Assembly: GCA_009667805.1 (NCBI GenBank)
Contig: CM019064.1
Span: 387,314,049 to 387,378,048, forward strand
Direction: 5' to 3'
Length of the DNA: 64,000 bases
Source of the DNA: Leptobrachium leishanense
Taxonomy: Eukaryota > Chordata > Amphibia > Anura > Megophryidae
Shown: piece after piece, positions 33,583 to 45,892 of the stretch
Position numbering within the stretch: the stretch's first letter is position 1
How the letters are laid out: every line of letters starts with the position of its first letter
Program-made: the position numbers and the translations under genes
Notes under the pieces: generated by a model
Databases searched by the model: none
Told to the model about the DNA's origin: nothing
The model's input: only the letters and a program-made list of their open reading frames with translations

Positions 33583-34039
33583 TTAAAGGAACACTCTAGG
33601 CTAAAAATCCCCCCCCCCTTTTTTTACATTAAAATATACCTATTCCCTACCTAGTTATTGTGTATATATATATATTTTTTTTAATGTAATACTTACCCTA
33701 AAAACCACTTGTTTCCAATGGCGTCTTTTTTTATATATATACACACTGCCCTCCTCTTTCGCTCCCGTCGTGAAAATCTTGAACTTGGCTAATGGTTTAC
33801 GTGAGAAGCGCTGAAAGCGCGATGACGTCTCCTACTCGGCAATAGTTGGCAGAAGCGGGAAATATGAATCCCGCTCTGCTGACTGACAGCTGGGAGGGCG
33901 TAGCAAAATCCTCCGCGTCTCTCAGTTGTTTCAGACGATCGGCTGAGCGGAGGGAGGGGGGAATGACAAGGGCATACTCAGGGCATCATGACCACCTAAA
34001 AAAGCTTAGGTGGTCATGTTGCCTAGAGTATCCCTTTAA
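33583..34039. mobile_element. T2-like MITE (TTAA)
   Basis: Ends TTAAAGGAACACTCTAGGC and, inward from the right, TTAAAGGGATACTCTAGGC. Inserted at a TTAA in the Tc1 element. Internal ORF-like stretches are not conserved. Confidence 0.85.
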
Positions 34040-34128
34040 TTACTGCCTCAATTCAGCATGGCATGGAGGTTGTCAGTCTGTGGCACTACTGAGGTGCTAT
34101 AGAAGCCCAGGTTTCTTTGATAGTGTCC

Positions 34129-36250
34129 CAGGGGCGTACTTAGGGGGGCAGGGGTGGCACCACCCCCTAGGGTGACACTAAAAAATGAATTTTTTTTTTT
34201 TTTACTTTTGCAAAGTATTTTACCAGGAAGGATACATTGAGATTTCACTAATTTTCAAGTATGTCCTGGGTAGGCAAGGCCTATGCTGGCACCTTCCAGA
34301 GGGCAGAAAAAACCTCACCACTAAAGGGATTACTCGCAGAGCATCGAAGTTACACCAACATTTTGGTGTTCTGTTGTTCCCTGCACTTCGGGGGAATCAA
34401 ATTTCCCCACCCTGCAGTGAATTCACCATTCACCACAGGGTCCCCAAAGTGCAGGGAGTTAGCCGCCGAATGCCACCACCGCAAACCCGTGGCCTGCTGT
34501 TTTAAAAAAAAACACTGAACGAAAATGTCTGGAATTTACACATAAGATCCTATGATTGATAATAAAAAGTTCTGTTACAGAAAAAAGAAAAACCGCTATT
34601 AAAAAAAAAGGGGAAAAATTTTGCCGAAAACATTTCTGAAAAATGAATAAAAGGTACTAAAAAAAAATCAATAAATAAAGACTTTTTACTGCACATTAAA
34701 ATAATAAATGGTTTATTAGATATTGCATAAAAACAGGAATATTTTTAACATTGAAACCTATGGGGGTCGCCTGAATAAACCTGCTGATTAAAACCACCAA
34801 ACATCAGGACATTTCATTGACATTTCTCTGCTGTTTGGTGTTCTCTGAATAGATTAACTATTACTTCTCTATGGGGATTTGCACTGCCTTCGAACAGCAC
34901 CGTACCTGCTGGCAGTTCCCCCAAATTTGTGTGTGAGCATATCACAGAGAAGTGGTGATCATAGTGGAGTGGCGGGGGGCTGGTCACCCCAGGTACCAGT
35001 GATTATTGGGATGTAATTAGGGGGTACTAGGAGGTACCACTGTCACTGTGTGTCAGCTTTGAGCTGTGTTCTCAAACAACGAGCAGTGGAGCAGGACGTT
35101 TGCATTAGGAATAAAATAGAATAAAAATCCCCCTCTCCTCCCTCCATAGCTCCTCCCCTGCCCTGCAGCAGCTCCAGGAGAGGGGAGGGGATATGATTTG
35201 TGTGCAGAGCGAGAAGATGACAGTAAACGGCAGGTAAAGGGGGGGTATCAGCAGAATATGAAGCCCTGTCTGCTTACTGTTGTTTAAAGCAGACCTTTCC
35301 TTAACCAGCACGGCAGTGATCAGAAATTTGTCATTGAGCTGCCTGGCTCTTGGTGAGGTCCTGCATAGAGGGGGCCAGGCTGCATTCACTGTATCACCAG
35401 TGAATAGGCAGCCCAGGGTAAACAGGGACAGGTAAGAGGGAGTCTTAAAAAACTGGTAAAGTAAAGAAAAAATACCATAGCAACATCGTATACCTGCAAA
35501 ACACACACCCATTCTCTGCTCAGCAACTCCAATCCACAAAACCAGCCACCCACAAACACAACTCCCATCACACAAAACCAGCCACCCACACACACACACA
35601 CAACTCCCATTAAACAAAACCAGCCACCCACACACATACAACTCCCATCACACAAAACCAGCCACCCACACACACACAACTCCCATTACACAAAACCAGC
35701 CACCCACACACACAACTCCCATTACACAAAACCAGCCACCCACACACAACTCCCATCACACAAAACCAGCCACCGATAGAACTCCATCACACAAAACAAA
35801 CCAACCCACAACCCCATCACACAACACCAGCCACCAACACACAACCCAGCCACCAACACACAACTCCTATCAAACAAAACAAGCCACCCCAAAACACACA
35901 CAACTCCCATCAACAAAACCAGCCACATGTGTACTTTTGTTCATAGCATGAGGATGGATATGTTGTGAGTTTGCAAAATCACTTAAAAATAACAATTATT
36001 CAAAAAATATCTACACTCACCTCTTATTGCACAGCACAGAGGACACATGATTCACCGTTGGCAGATTCATAATATATCATTATTATATGTATATGTCATG
36101 TCCTGCCAGAATGCTATAACTAAAAATATTTTTGAAAACATTAAAAAAGTGTGTGTTATTTTTTTTTTTTTTTTTACATTTTAAAGTTGGGGGGGGGGGT
36201 GGCAAATATAGGATCCGCCCCGGGTGCCAAATGTTCTAGGTACACCCCTG
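34129..36250. mobile_element. hAT-type non-autonomous element (CAGGGGYGTACYTAG ends)
   Basis: Ends CAGGGGCGTACTTAG and, read inward, CAGGGGTGTACCTAG. An 8-bp target duplication TAGTGTCC/TAGTGGCC (one mismatch) flanks it. Inside are a reversed SINE tail (about 34205-34265), a decayed MITE-like piece (about 34340-34920) and a minisatellite (35485-35930). No transposase. Confidence 0.85.
35485..35930 (-). repeat. minisatellite of AACTCCCATC / ACCAGCCACCCACACA units
   Basis: Roughly ten irregular units of 30-45 bases containing CACAAAACCAGCCACCCACA. (CA)n length varies between units. Confidence 0.9.
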
Positions 36251-37045
36251 TAGTGGCCCTCAGCTCATCTGCATTTTTTGGTCTCTTGTTTCTCTTTTTC
36301 CTCTTGGTGTACCCCATAGAGAAATCTATGGGGTTCAGGTCTGGTGAGATTGCTGGCCAGTCAAGCACACCAACACCATGGTCATTTAACCAACATTTGG
36401 CGCTTTTGGCAGTGTGGGCAGGTGTCAAATCCTGCTGTAAAATGAAATCAGCATCTTTAAAAAGCTTGTCAACAGAAGGAAGCATGAAGTGCTTTAAAAT
36501 TTCTTGGTAAAAGGGTGAACTGACTTTGGTTTTCAAAACACACAGTTGACCAACACCAGCAGATGACATTGCACCCCAAATCATCACCGACTGTGGAAAC
36601 TTAACACTGGACATCAATCAACTTGGGCTATGAGCATCTCCACCCTTTCTCCAGACTCTAGGACCTTGGTTTCCAAATGAAATACAAAACCTGCTCTCAT
36701 CTGAAAAGAGGATTTTGGACCACTGGGCAACAGTCCAATTCTTCTTCTCCTTAGCCCAGGTAAGATGCCTCTGATGTTGAATGTGGTTCAGTAGTAGTGG
36801 CTTAACAAGAGGAATACGACAATTGTAGCCAAATTCTTTGAAAAGTCTGTGTGTGGTGGATCTTGATGCCTTGACCCCAGCCTCAGTCCATTCCTTGTGA
36901 AGTTCAACCGAATTCTTGAATCGATTTTGCTTGGAAAGTCTCTCAAGGCTGCAGTTCTCTCGGTTGGTTGTGCATCTTTTTCTTCCACACTTTTTCCTTC
37001 CACTCAAATTTCTGTTAACATGCTTGGATACAACACTCTGTGAAC
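36251..37045 (-). pseudogene. Tc1-like transposase pseudogene (family 1), unit 2
   Basis: On the minus strand: RKKCGRKRCTTNRENCSLER, ILFSDESRFCISFGNQG (Asp 1), FILQQDLTPAHTAKSAK (Asp 2) and DWPAISPDLNPIDFSM. The usual Glu after PDLNPI is Asp here, the N-terminus is degraded and a frame break occurs near 36617. Inactive. Confidence 0.85.
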
Positions 37046-37268
37046 AGCCAGTCGATTAACTGATTGGCATGTCGACATATTCTAATTATTTGAGATAGTG
37101 AATTGTGGGTTTTTATTAAATGTGAGCCAAATCATCACAATTAAAAGAACCAAAGACTTAAACTACTTCAGCCTGTGTGCATTGAATTAATTTAATACAC
37201 AAGTTTCATAATTTGAGTTGAATTAATTAAATGAATGAACGACATTCTAATATATTGAGATGCACCTG

Positions 37269-38436
37269 TATATGAATTTTAGCAAAGTATTCAATAAGTA
37301 TATAATTTAACTGGGAAAATATGATTGAACACCTGCACACAAGCTGTATAGTGTGTGTGGTTCCAAAGGGAACTTAGTTTCATCTGCAAAAATAGCATTC
37401 CCCCTGGACAGAAACCCTGTAACACGATATCATAACTTATTTGGTGTCTACAATGAAGATTTTACATTAGGGACAGTCGCAGTTGACTGTGTAGTTGTGG
37501 CATAGCCATACAATAAGGTCAACCCTTATTTCACAGTGTCCCTATTGTAAAATAACGGCAGTGAAGTGGTTAAAGATGTAACACGTATAAGTGCTTCTAT
37601 TATTAGATGTATGTTGCTTTTGCCACTGTTGACCACCCCCTCCTTCTACAGACTCTCAGCTCTCTTTGTCTCTGTGACACTGCATTCTCTTGGCTTGGCT
37701 CTTATCTGTCCAACAGGTCTTTCTCTGTGTCATGTGCTGGTAACTCCTCCTCTTCATTGCCTTTATCAGTCGGTGTACCGCTAGGCTCTGTCTCCTTCTC
37801 TGTCTACAACTCCTCCCTGGGCAAAATCATTAACAGCTTTGGCTTTTATTACCACCTCTATGCTGATGATACTCAGATCAACCTCTCTACCCCTGATCTC
37901 TCTCCTCCTGTCCTTTCCAAAGTTAGCGACTGGTTATCTGGCATTGTCTCCTGGATGGCCTCTCACCACCTAAAACATAACATGTCGAAGACTGAGCTCC
38001 TACAAATTCTTCCCTCTAATGTCTCCTCACCTCCTGGCTTCTCTATCATGGTTGATGGCATCACTATCTCCCCATCAAACCAGGTTCACTGTCTCAGAGT
38101 TACACTTGACTCTGCTCTTTCCTTCATCCCCCACATTCAGTATCTTTCCTCCTCCTACCGCTACCAACTACATAATATTTCCAGAATTCGGCCATTTCTT
38201 ACCGCTGACACCACAAAGCAACTCATCCATGCCCTTTATAATCTCCCGACTTGACTATTGTAATATTCTTCTAGCTGGTGTGATAAATTGTCGCTGTGCC
38301 CTTGAAAATATATTTGCTGGTATACCGCTCATCCAACACAAACATATATATATATTGCACCAGACCGGTTCCTTCACTATATTACACATTTATTAGGAAT
38401 TATGAACAGCACACTAAATCACATATAACACATATA
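37269..38436 (+). other. unit 2 upstream flank
   Basis: Homologous to 15478-16190 of unit 1, with a LINE reverse transcriptase fragment. No other gene seen. Confidence 0.6.
37580..38290 (+). pseudogene. CR1/L2-type LINE reverse transcriptase fragment
   Basis: About 215 codons: [34 protein letters not shown] (active-site YADD), [35 protein letters not shown] and [10 protein letters not shown], the usual order after the palm domain in CR1/L2-group LINEs. There is no N-terminal endonuclease and the C-terminus is lost, so it is a fragment. Confidence 0.8.
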
Positions 38437-39602
38437 CACTATATTGCCAAAGGTATTCGCTCACCTGCCTTTACTCGCATATGAACTTAAGTGACATCCC
38501 ATTCCTAATCCATAGGGTTCAATATGACATTGGTCCACCCTTTGCAGCTATAACAGCTTCAGCTCTTCTGGGAAGACTCTCCACAAGGTTTAGGAGTGTG
38601 TTTATGGGAATTTTTGACCATTCTTCCAGAAGCGCATTTGTGAGGTCACACACTGATGTTGGACGAGAAGGCCTGGCTCTCAGTCTTCGCTCTAATTCAT
38701 CCCAAAGGTGTTCTATCGGGTTGAGGTCAGGACTCTGTGCAGGCCAGTCAAGTTCATCCACATCAGACTCTGTCATCCATGTCTTTATGGACCTTGCTTT
38801 GTGCACTGGTGCACAGTCATGTTGGAAGAGGAAGAGGCCAGCTCCAAACTGTTCCCACAAAGTTGGGAGCATGGAATTGTCCAAAATGTCTTGGTATGCT
38901 GAAGCATTCAGAGTTCCTTTCACTGGAACTAAGGTGCCAAGCCCAGCTCCTGAAAAACAACCCCACACCATAATCCCCCCTCCACCAAACTTTACACTTG
39001 GCACAATGCAGTCAGACAAGTACCGTTCTCCTGACAACTGCCAAAACCAGACTCATCCATCAGATTGCCAGATGGAGAAGCACTATTCGTCACTCCAGAG
39101 AAAGCGTCTCCACTGCTCTAGAGTCCAGTGGCAGCGTGCTTTACGCCACTGCATCCAACGCTTTGCATTGCATTTGGTGATGTATGGCTTGGATGCAGCT
39201 GCTCGGCCATGGAAACCCGTTCCATGAAGCTCTCTGCGCACTGTTCTTGAGCTAATCTGAAGGCCACATGAAGTTTGGAGTTCTGTAGCGATTGACTCTG
39301 CAGAAAGTTGGTGACCTCTTCGCACTATGCGCCTCAGCATCCGCTGACCCCGCTCCGTCAGTTTACGTGGCCTACCACTTCGTGGCTGAGTTGCTGTCGT
39401 TCCCAAACACTTCCACGTTCTTATACAGCTGACAGTTGACTGTGGAATATTTAGGAGCGAGGAAATTTCACGACTGGATTTGTTGCACAGGTGGCATCCT
39501 ATCACAGTTCCATGCTGGAATTCACTGAGCTCCTGAGAGTGACCCATTCTTTCACAAATGTTTGTAAAAACAGTCTGCATGCCTAGGTGCTTGATTTTAT
39601 AC
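38437..39602 (-). mobile_element. Tc1-like element (family 3), one end missing
   Basis: The left terminus CACTATATTGCCAAAGGTAT follows TA. The other terminus is cut off at 39602, where a foldback element begins. Confidence 0.8.
38519..39580 (-). pseudogene. Tc1-like transposase pseudogene (family 3)
   Basis: The N-terminal part (39083-39580) contains MGHSQELSEFQHGTVIGCHL, a helix-turn-helix with SRSTVS-like spacing, the GRPRKLTERGQR hook and RRFLWSDE with the first Asp. The C-terminal part (38519-39037) has [16 protein letters not shown] (Asp) and [20 protein letters not shown] (Glu). A break near 39050 separates them. All DD34E residues persist, so this copy is young but still broken. Confidence 0.88.
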
Positions 39603-40188
39603 GTATAAAAGATAATAGAGATCTACGAGGGACAATAAAACAAATGAAGGATCATAGCGTTATACTGTTATAACAGTGATGCAACATTGTTGCCCCTGCT
39701 AGAATCGCACTCACAGGGTATTAGATTATTTAGCGCATATAACGTTACCCCTCCTATGGGTACTCTCATGAGGCCCAGGATATCGCCATGCGTTGATTCC
39801 TCCACCAGATTTCACGTGTTGCCGCTGCCACAGCTTAGAAAACCGAGGGTCTGCTCACGGAAGGATTCAGATCGGAATCAGGGTAAATAAAAAGGGTTTA
39901 TTATAGAACATAAATCCGACGCGTTTCGTTAGCACTAGGCCAACTTCATCAGGGAAGCTGTGGCAGCGGCAACATGTGAAATCTGGTGGAGGAATCAACG
40001 CATGGCGATATCCTGGGCCTCATGAGAGTATGCATAGGAGGGGTAACGTTATATGCGCTAAATAATATAATACCCTGTGAGTGCGATTCTAGCAGGGGCA
40101 ACAATGTTGCATCACTGTTATAACAGTATAACGCTATGATCCTTCATTTGTTTTATTGTCCCTCGTAGATCTCTATTATCTTTTATAC
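39603..40188. repeat. foldback element, arms ~235 bp
   Basis: GTATAAAAGATAATAGAG at the left matches its complement at the right end. Arms are 39603-39837 and 39955-40188, with a ~117-base centre containing CGACGCGTTTCGTTAGCACT. It is absent from unit 1. Confidence 0.9.
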
Positions 40189-40454
40189 ATTTCATTTCAT
40201 TAGGTTTTTATCTCCTGTTTCCGTTGTGTGGATTTTTACGATGAAGCAACACTTACCCAAATCTGTGCAAAAGTTTTACTTTACATCTGTGGTATAGCTT
40301 ACACATATATACAGTTCTAACCCCTTACCACCTGGCACCTCCCAGCGGGAAGGCGGTCCTTAATTCAGGCAGGCATAGCTCGTCCCAGAGGCTCCAAAGC
40401 CCATTTTATACCCACAGGCTGATCGCTTCATTGGGTGCCACAGAACCTCCTGAG

Positions 40455-41663
40455 TTAACCCCCTTAAGGACCGCTGACATACTATGTACGTCCTGCCCAT
40501 GGGTCTCCCTTAGACCCGCGGACTTACATAGTATGTTAGCGGATCCTAACCTCTCTCCCGCCCAATACTTACCTCCCTCGCTGGATCCCTCGCAGATCTG
40601 GCAGGGAGGAAGCCCTCCCCCATGATTTACAGGGGCCGGCGACCTCGATGACGTCACCACGCTGCATGGTGATGTCATCAGCAGGCGCCCCCATTGAAAT
40701 CATTGGAGGGGAGGGGGGGCTCCTTAGGAGCCCTCTATCTCCCCAACCATTGAAGGTAGAGTGATGCAAGTTGCACCACTAGAAAGGGGAGAGTTTCCCC
40801 TTTTCAGCGGTGTGCAGCATTAACCATTTCGCAGCTGGATAACGATTCGGCGCAAATTTGAGCCAAATCGCGATTCAAACCTGGAGGGGGCTGACATCGT
40901 GGATGTCAGCCAAGCCTCCAGGTTACCCCACACCCACTGATATCCCCACCATATGTGTGAGGATGTCAGTAGGCCAGTTAACCCCTAGCTGCCAAGGAGA
41001 GATAGGGGGATCCTTTGAATCCTCTTATCTCCCGATCCGTGGCAGCTAGAGGGTCATGTTGTACATCATTGGAAAGGCCTGGCCAAACATGACTATGTTT
41101 GGTGTAAAAAACAGCTAAAAATAAATAATAAAAACAAATAAAATAATTTTATTTTTAAAATTGTTTTTTTTAAAAAAAATATTTTGTCTGGGGGGCGTTT
41201 AGTTAAATAGGACCTAGGCTGTCATCTAAAAATAATGAGCATAAAACAGTCAGAATGAGCTCAGCACACGTAGGTGAACTGGCTCAGCAATGAAGGGGTT
41301 AAAAATAAAAATAAAAAAAAATTGGTTATTTCTATCCTCAGGACAAAATTCTGAAACTATTTAGCCGGGGTCTTTTTTGGTGGTTGTAGATTTTGGGTAT
41401 TAGATTACGAAAAGGTGTGTTTTTACAATTTTTTCATCATATTTCATTATCTGTTTTTATAGTAAATTATAGGATATGATGGAAATAATGGTATTTTTAG
41501 AAAGTCCACTTAATGGCGGGAAAAACGGTGTATAATATGTGTGGGTTGCATAAACGAGTAAGAGGAGACTTTGACCTAAACACGAACAACGCAGAAACGT
41601 AAAAACAGCAGCGTTCATTAAAGGACAGATTTGTGTGAAACCGTATGGTCCCTAAGGGGTTAA
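40455..41663. mobile_element. piggyBac-like TTAA element, non-autonomous
   Basis: TTAA-bounded, with ends TTAACCCCCTTAAGGACCG and TTAACCCCTTAGGGACCA read inward. Its right ~200 bases match the right end of 1611-7244. Unit 1 has the empty TTAA at 16917-16920. No transposase. Confidence 0.9.
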
Positions 41664-42295
41664 GGCTGTCGCACAGCAGCCGTTGATGTGCTCAGCACAC
41701 ACAAAGGGGAGGCGGGGCGGGGGCATGCATAGTGAGTAAATGGAGAGTATAATGACAGCTTGTGCATTTAGACCCACCCGCCATGAGGACGGCATAGCAC
41801 GCCCCGCCTCGGAAAGGAGTTAAGAGGAAATGAAGTGGTGGAGTGAATGTTTAGATAAGGCTTCATGGGGTCTATTGTTTTGCCAAGATAAGAGATGGCT
41901 GGCAGCTGAATGAGATATGACAGGGAGGTTAAAAAAACTCCTGTGGATGTCCTTTGCTTACATCCCAAGCAATGCATCATGTGATTCGGTTCCTTGACTT
42001 CAACCCAATTCATTCAATTCTATGGCCATTGCCACACAGTGAGGAGCAACTGATGAAAAGATACTGTGGAGGAGGGGGAGTTTACAACATAAAATATTCC
42101 ACAATGGATGCACCCAGTAACACACAGAGTAAAATATTTTCTTAACTAAACAATCAAGAGAAAAACAAAGCACAAGATGCCAGCAGCATAAAATAAACAC
42201 AATAAGGACGTACCATTATTTGGTAGTAGTGTCTATTTAAACAAAGAAAACCAACTTAGCAGGGCTTTACTGTATTCTAATTGATGGTGCTGTTA

Positions 42296-43436
42296 TTAAC
42301 CCTTTCGCTGCTGAGGCATTTCATGCCTCTGTGCTGAGCTCATTTTTACCTGTTTCTCTCATCATGTTTAAACGCGTTTTGAAGCCTTATTTTAGTATAT
42401 GACCCAGATATATTATATATCGTTCTTTCCGGCAGACTTGGCAGATTCATAATATATCATTATTATATGTATATGTCTTGCCCTGTCTGTATAATATAAC
42501 AAAAAATGCAATAAAATTTGAATTTTCAATAATTCACAACATGTAAAGTGTTTTTCTTTCACATTTTAACATGCAAACAAGTGCGGTTATATTTTGTATG
42601 GGGTGCGCTTATTAAAAAAATTAGAAATGGGGTCTCGTTACATTTTCTTTGCGGGAAAATTACGCGATTTTTAACAAAGCACCCCAACCAAAAATCGTTA
42701 GTGCAGCATCATTGTTCACATTATAATTGAAATGGGAACAATATTGCTGCATTAACAAAACAAAAAAAACTTGTTTATTTTTTATAATATTTTTAAAATA
42801 TGTATTTCTTTTTATTTTTATTTTTTTTAAAAATAAAACATTCTACATGGTCATGTTTGGTATCTTTGGAAAGGCCATGCTCTGGCCGATCCAACGATAT
42901 CAAACATTAACCCCTAGCTGCTATGCACTATGATGCCAGTCGTCACAGGGAGTTCCCGGAGGCTTGGCCGACATCCAAGATGTCGGCCAGCTACGGGAGA
43001 GGATCACGATCCGGCCTTTTTCGGCGCCGAATCGTGATCCGGCTCCCCAGGGGTTAATGTCAGTCACCGTTTGGAAGGGCAGGCTGTTCCCTTCCAAACG
43101 GTGCCTGCCTTAACCCTGTGGCCCCCGGTGATCGGGAGGGAGAGAGGTCTGAAGGACCTCCCCCCTCCCTTTCAGGCGCCTCCTCCGCACTCGTGGGGGG
43201 GACGCCTGAATTAGATGTCATCGCACCGCCGCGATGACATCTAATGGCCCCGCCGGGGTCCCGGAGTGCCGGGCTGACATCCAAGATTTCAGCCCGCATC
43301 GGGGGGGGGGCCAGCAATCAGCCAGAATCCCGGCCGATTGCTGCCTCCTGTGCATGGACGCGCTCAGCGCATCCATAGCACAGGAGAACCGCTTGGCAGG
43401 ACGCGCTGAGCGCGTCCTTAGCAGCCAAGTGATTAA
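42296..43436. mobile_element. TTAA-flanked non-autonomous element
   Basis: Bounded by TTAA (42296-42299 and 43433-43436). Ends TTAACCCTTTCGCTGCTGAG and, read inward, TTAATCACTTGGCTGCTAAG share CGCTGCT/GGCTGCT. Unit 1 has an empty site TTAA at 17521-17524. A smaller TTAACCCCTAGC ... AGGGGTTAA pair (about 42909-43058) may be a nested MITE. Confidence 0.75.
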
Positions 43437-43620
43437 TATTCATGAAAACCTAAAATCTGGACCACACTGGTCATGTAATCTTTTTACAGATCGTTACTTT
43501 CTAGGCTTTGTAAGAGGACATTCCTAGAGAAGAGATAGTACAAAGATTAGCTACTATAAACATTAAAATTTAACCCTGTCAAAGAAAATATTAAATAATT
43601 ACTGAAAAATAATATATATG

Positions 43621-44561
43621 TGTAGCGCTCACTCCCGGAGGAGCCGCTGCATTAACCTCGGGTTAGTCTCACCACACTAGGGAATAAATATACACCAGCA
43701 CTGTTGTTGATTTTATAGATTATATACTTTACTGATCCCAATAAAGCGGCATGTATAATGTAAACACGGTATATGAACGACAGGACTTCGTAATGCGGGA
43801 AAAACACGCGGCAGCAAAAGAAAAGTTTAACCCCTTCAGTTCTGGAGTGTAAGTCCCGTGAAAGTAATGTCTCAAAAAGGTGTATGTGTATGATCTCGGG
43901 TACCCGGGTACTGTATTCAACTGGCCAGTGAATGAAATGAGCAAATGTTCGACTAGTCACGTTGGGGCCCTGTAGATTTAAACAATAATGCAACGTGCTT
44001 TGTTATACTTGGAACTGCGGCCTGGAAGGCCTCTCACCCATCCGTTAGACAATCTGTTCCGCTGCCAGATCAAGGATGTCTCTCCGCTTTTACACTGGGA
44101 CTCTGTGCCACTGGATCCGCTCCCTTGCTTGTCCGATCTCCACAATGAGAAACTACGACCTACCGCCTGCACTCCCAATGGATCATCGCGGTCTCCTTAC
44201 TCAGGGTCCAAACGGAACTAAATTTCTGCGCAAACCTCTCAGCGGTGCGTAGGTAGGTCTCTGCAAAGTCACTGTCACAATCTCCAGCACCCGCGAGGCA
44301 GCGCCTGCTCTCCGGCCTGGTCACGATCCCTGGCAGTCTCACGTGCGTCTTCCACCTTTCGCCTCTCGGCTCACTCTGCCTCTCCTCCGCGCGAGGCTGC
44401 GGATATCCTTCCTCTCTCTCCCACCCACTTCCTGTCTCCATCGCAAAGCACGATGGAAATTGTAGTTCCGTTTGTGTCCCGCATAGTCCATATTGTCTCT
44501 GTCTCCCTCTGGTGGCCACAACAAGTAAATGCAGCAAACACAATCCTTAAACAGTGCTACA
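43621..44561. mobile_element. probable solo LTR, 941 bp
   Basis: Starts TGTAGCGCTCACTCC, ends CAGTGCTACA (inverted TGTAGC/GCTACA) and is flanked by TATG on both sides (4 bp). Absent from unit 1, where the (TA)n run is continuous to CTTTCATAGGC. Orientation not determined; no internal genes. Confidence 0.65.
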
Positions 44562-44595
44562 TATGTATATGTATATTTTGCTTTCATAGGCTTCC

Positions 44596-45124
44596 TTAAA
44601 GGAACACTTCACTGAAATTGGAGGTTGTTTTTTTTTCCTCAAATAATTGGGCAGAAGCTTCTGCCAGTCTATGCCCAATTTGTTTTATTAATAATATAGC
44701 ATTTTGCTCCATTTACTCTTATTTTGGCTCTCATCACGCACAGCTCCTCCTCTTCAGCTCAGGGACTCCTGAAACCGGAGGTCCCTGTGGCTTTTCTGCA
44801 CAATTTGCACTTCCTGCGCTACTTAGGAGTGACTTCCAGCTTAGGAAACGCAAGTTGCACACCACAACGGGATTTGCAAACTTTACATTCCCAAACCCTG
44901 TAGCACCTGCCCAGAATGATGGATTGGTGCTGCGCTCATTCACAGCTTCAATCCATGGTGGCCTCTCACTATCTCTCAGAGATATTGATGTCAGCACGAT
45001 CCCTGGTGCTGACATCATTAGTACCGAGTAGTAATTTACGGCTGGGAAATTTAAATTTTCAAATTTCCACACATCCTCCTGACCATTTTAAAAATTTAAA
45101 GTGATGAGTAGAGTGTTCCTTTAA
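44596..45124. mobile_element. T2-like MITE (TTAA), longer form
   Basis: Same ends and place as 17744-17911, but with ~360 extra internal bases (about 44714-45090). Part of that extra block also occurs upstream of gene 3 (62285-62410), so the short form in unit 1 is probably a deletion derivative. Confidence 0.75.
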
Positions 45125-45335
45125 CAATAACACAATAAATTTCTTCATTACTCAGCAATAAGTTAAACTTTATATCTTCCAGTAAAATAAGTCATACAGA
45201 AAGCCATTTGAAAATATTCAAGTCAGCATCTTTAAATTGAAGGAAGCTGACAGTAAATGCATTTACCTTTGATGCTGTAGGTGTGTTGGTGTTTTATTTC
45301 TATGAAATCATACATTAATATGCTGCCCATAGCCA

Positions 45336-45385
45336 CCAATAACATTATTTCTGGTAGAGTGTTACCATCCAAGTGAAGTATAAAA
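45336..45385 (+). promoter_or_regulatory. core promoter of keratin gene 2 (CCAAT, TATA)
   Basis: CCAAT at 45336-45340 and TATAAAA at 45379-45385, arranged as in gene 1; the start codon is 79 bases past the TATA start. Confidence 0.8.
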
Positions 45386-45457
45386 GCATCCAGTGTGTGT
45401 TCAGAAGACGTGAATCTCTTGCACAGATTGTACATCTCCACATTGAGAAGAAGCATC

Positions 45458-45892
45458 ATGTCTCATCACTCCATCCTCGGATCTTCTGGACGCAAGCACT
45501 TCAGCTCCTGTTCAGTGGCGTCACCTAAGCACGGGAGCTCAAACTACAACACATCCTCTAGCTCTTCAAAACATGCTGCTGTCGCCAGTCACAAGACAAT
45601 GCATTGCTTTAGCAGCCAAAGTGCCAACAATGTTGGTTCAAAGGGACACAAGATCTCAGTCGGAAGTGGCCATTGCGGAAAAGGTGGCCATGGATCTGGC
45701 CATGGTATTGGAGGAAATGGCTCTGGATTTGGGGGATCTGGTTGCTCTGGAGGCATCACTCAAGTTACTGTGAACCAAGGTCTCCTGGCTCCTCTCAACC
45801 TGGATATTGACACAAGCATCCAACGAGTGAGAACACAGGAGAGGAATCAGATTATGGGGCTCAATGACAAATTTGCCTCTTTTATAGACAAG
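45458..45892 (+). CDS. keratin gene 2 exon 1
   Basis: 145 codons: head with one SGHG unit, then [11 protein letters not shown]. Phase 0 donor AAG|gtgag. Confidence 0.93.

Larger units (their letters stand above)
33299..37268 (-). mobile_element. Tc1-like element (family 1), both ends, two insertions
   Basis: Ends CAGGTGCATCTCAATAAATT and its complement lie between TA dinucleotides. A T2 MITE (33583-34039) and a hAT element (34129-36250) sit inside. It is the paralogue of 14226-15477. Confidence 0.88.

Noticed and set aside
35105..35928. Minus-strand ORFs rich in Cys, Gly and Trp
   Set aside because: Translation of the CCACCCACACACA minisatellite in the hAT element.
44618..45031. 137-codon ORF upstream of gene 2
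   Set aside because: Lies inside a T2 MITE, not open in the paralogous copies.
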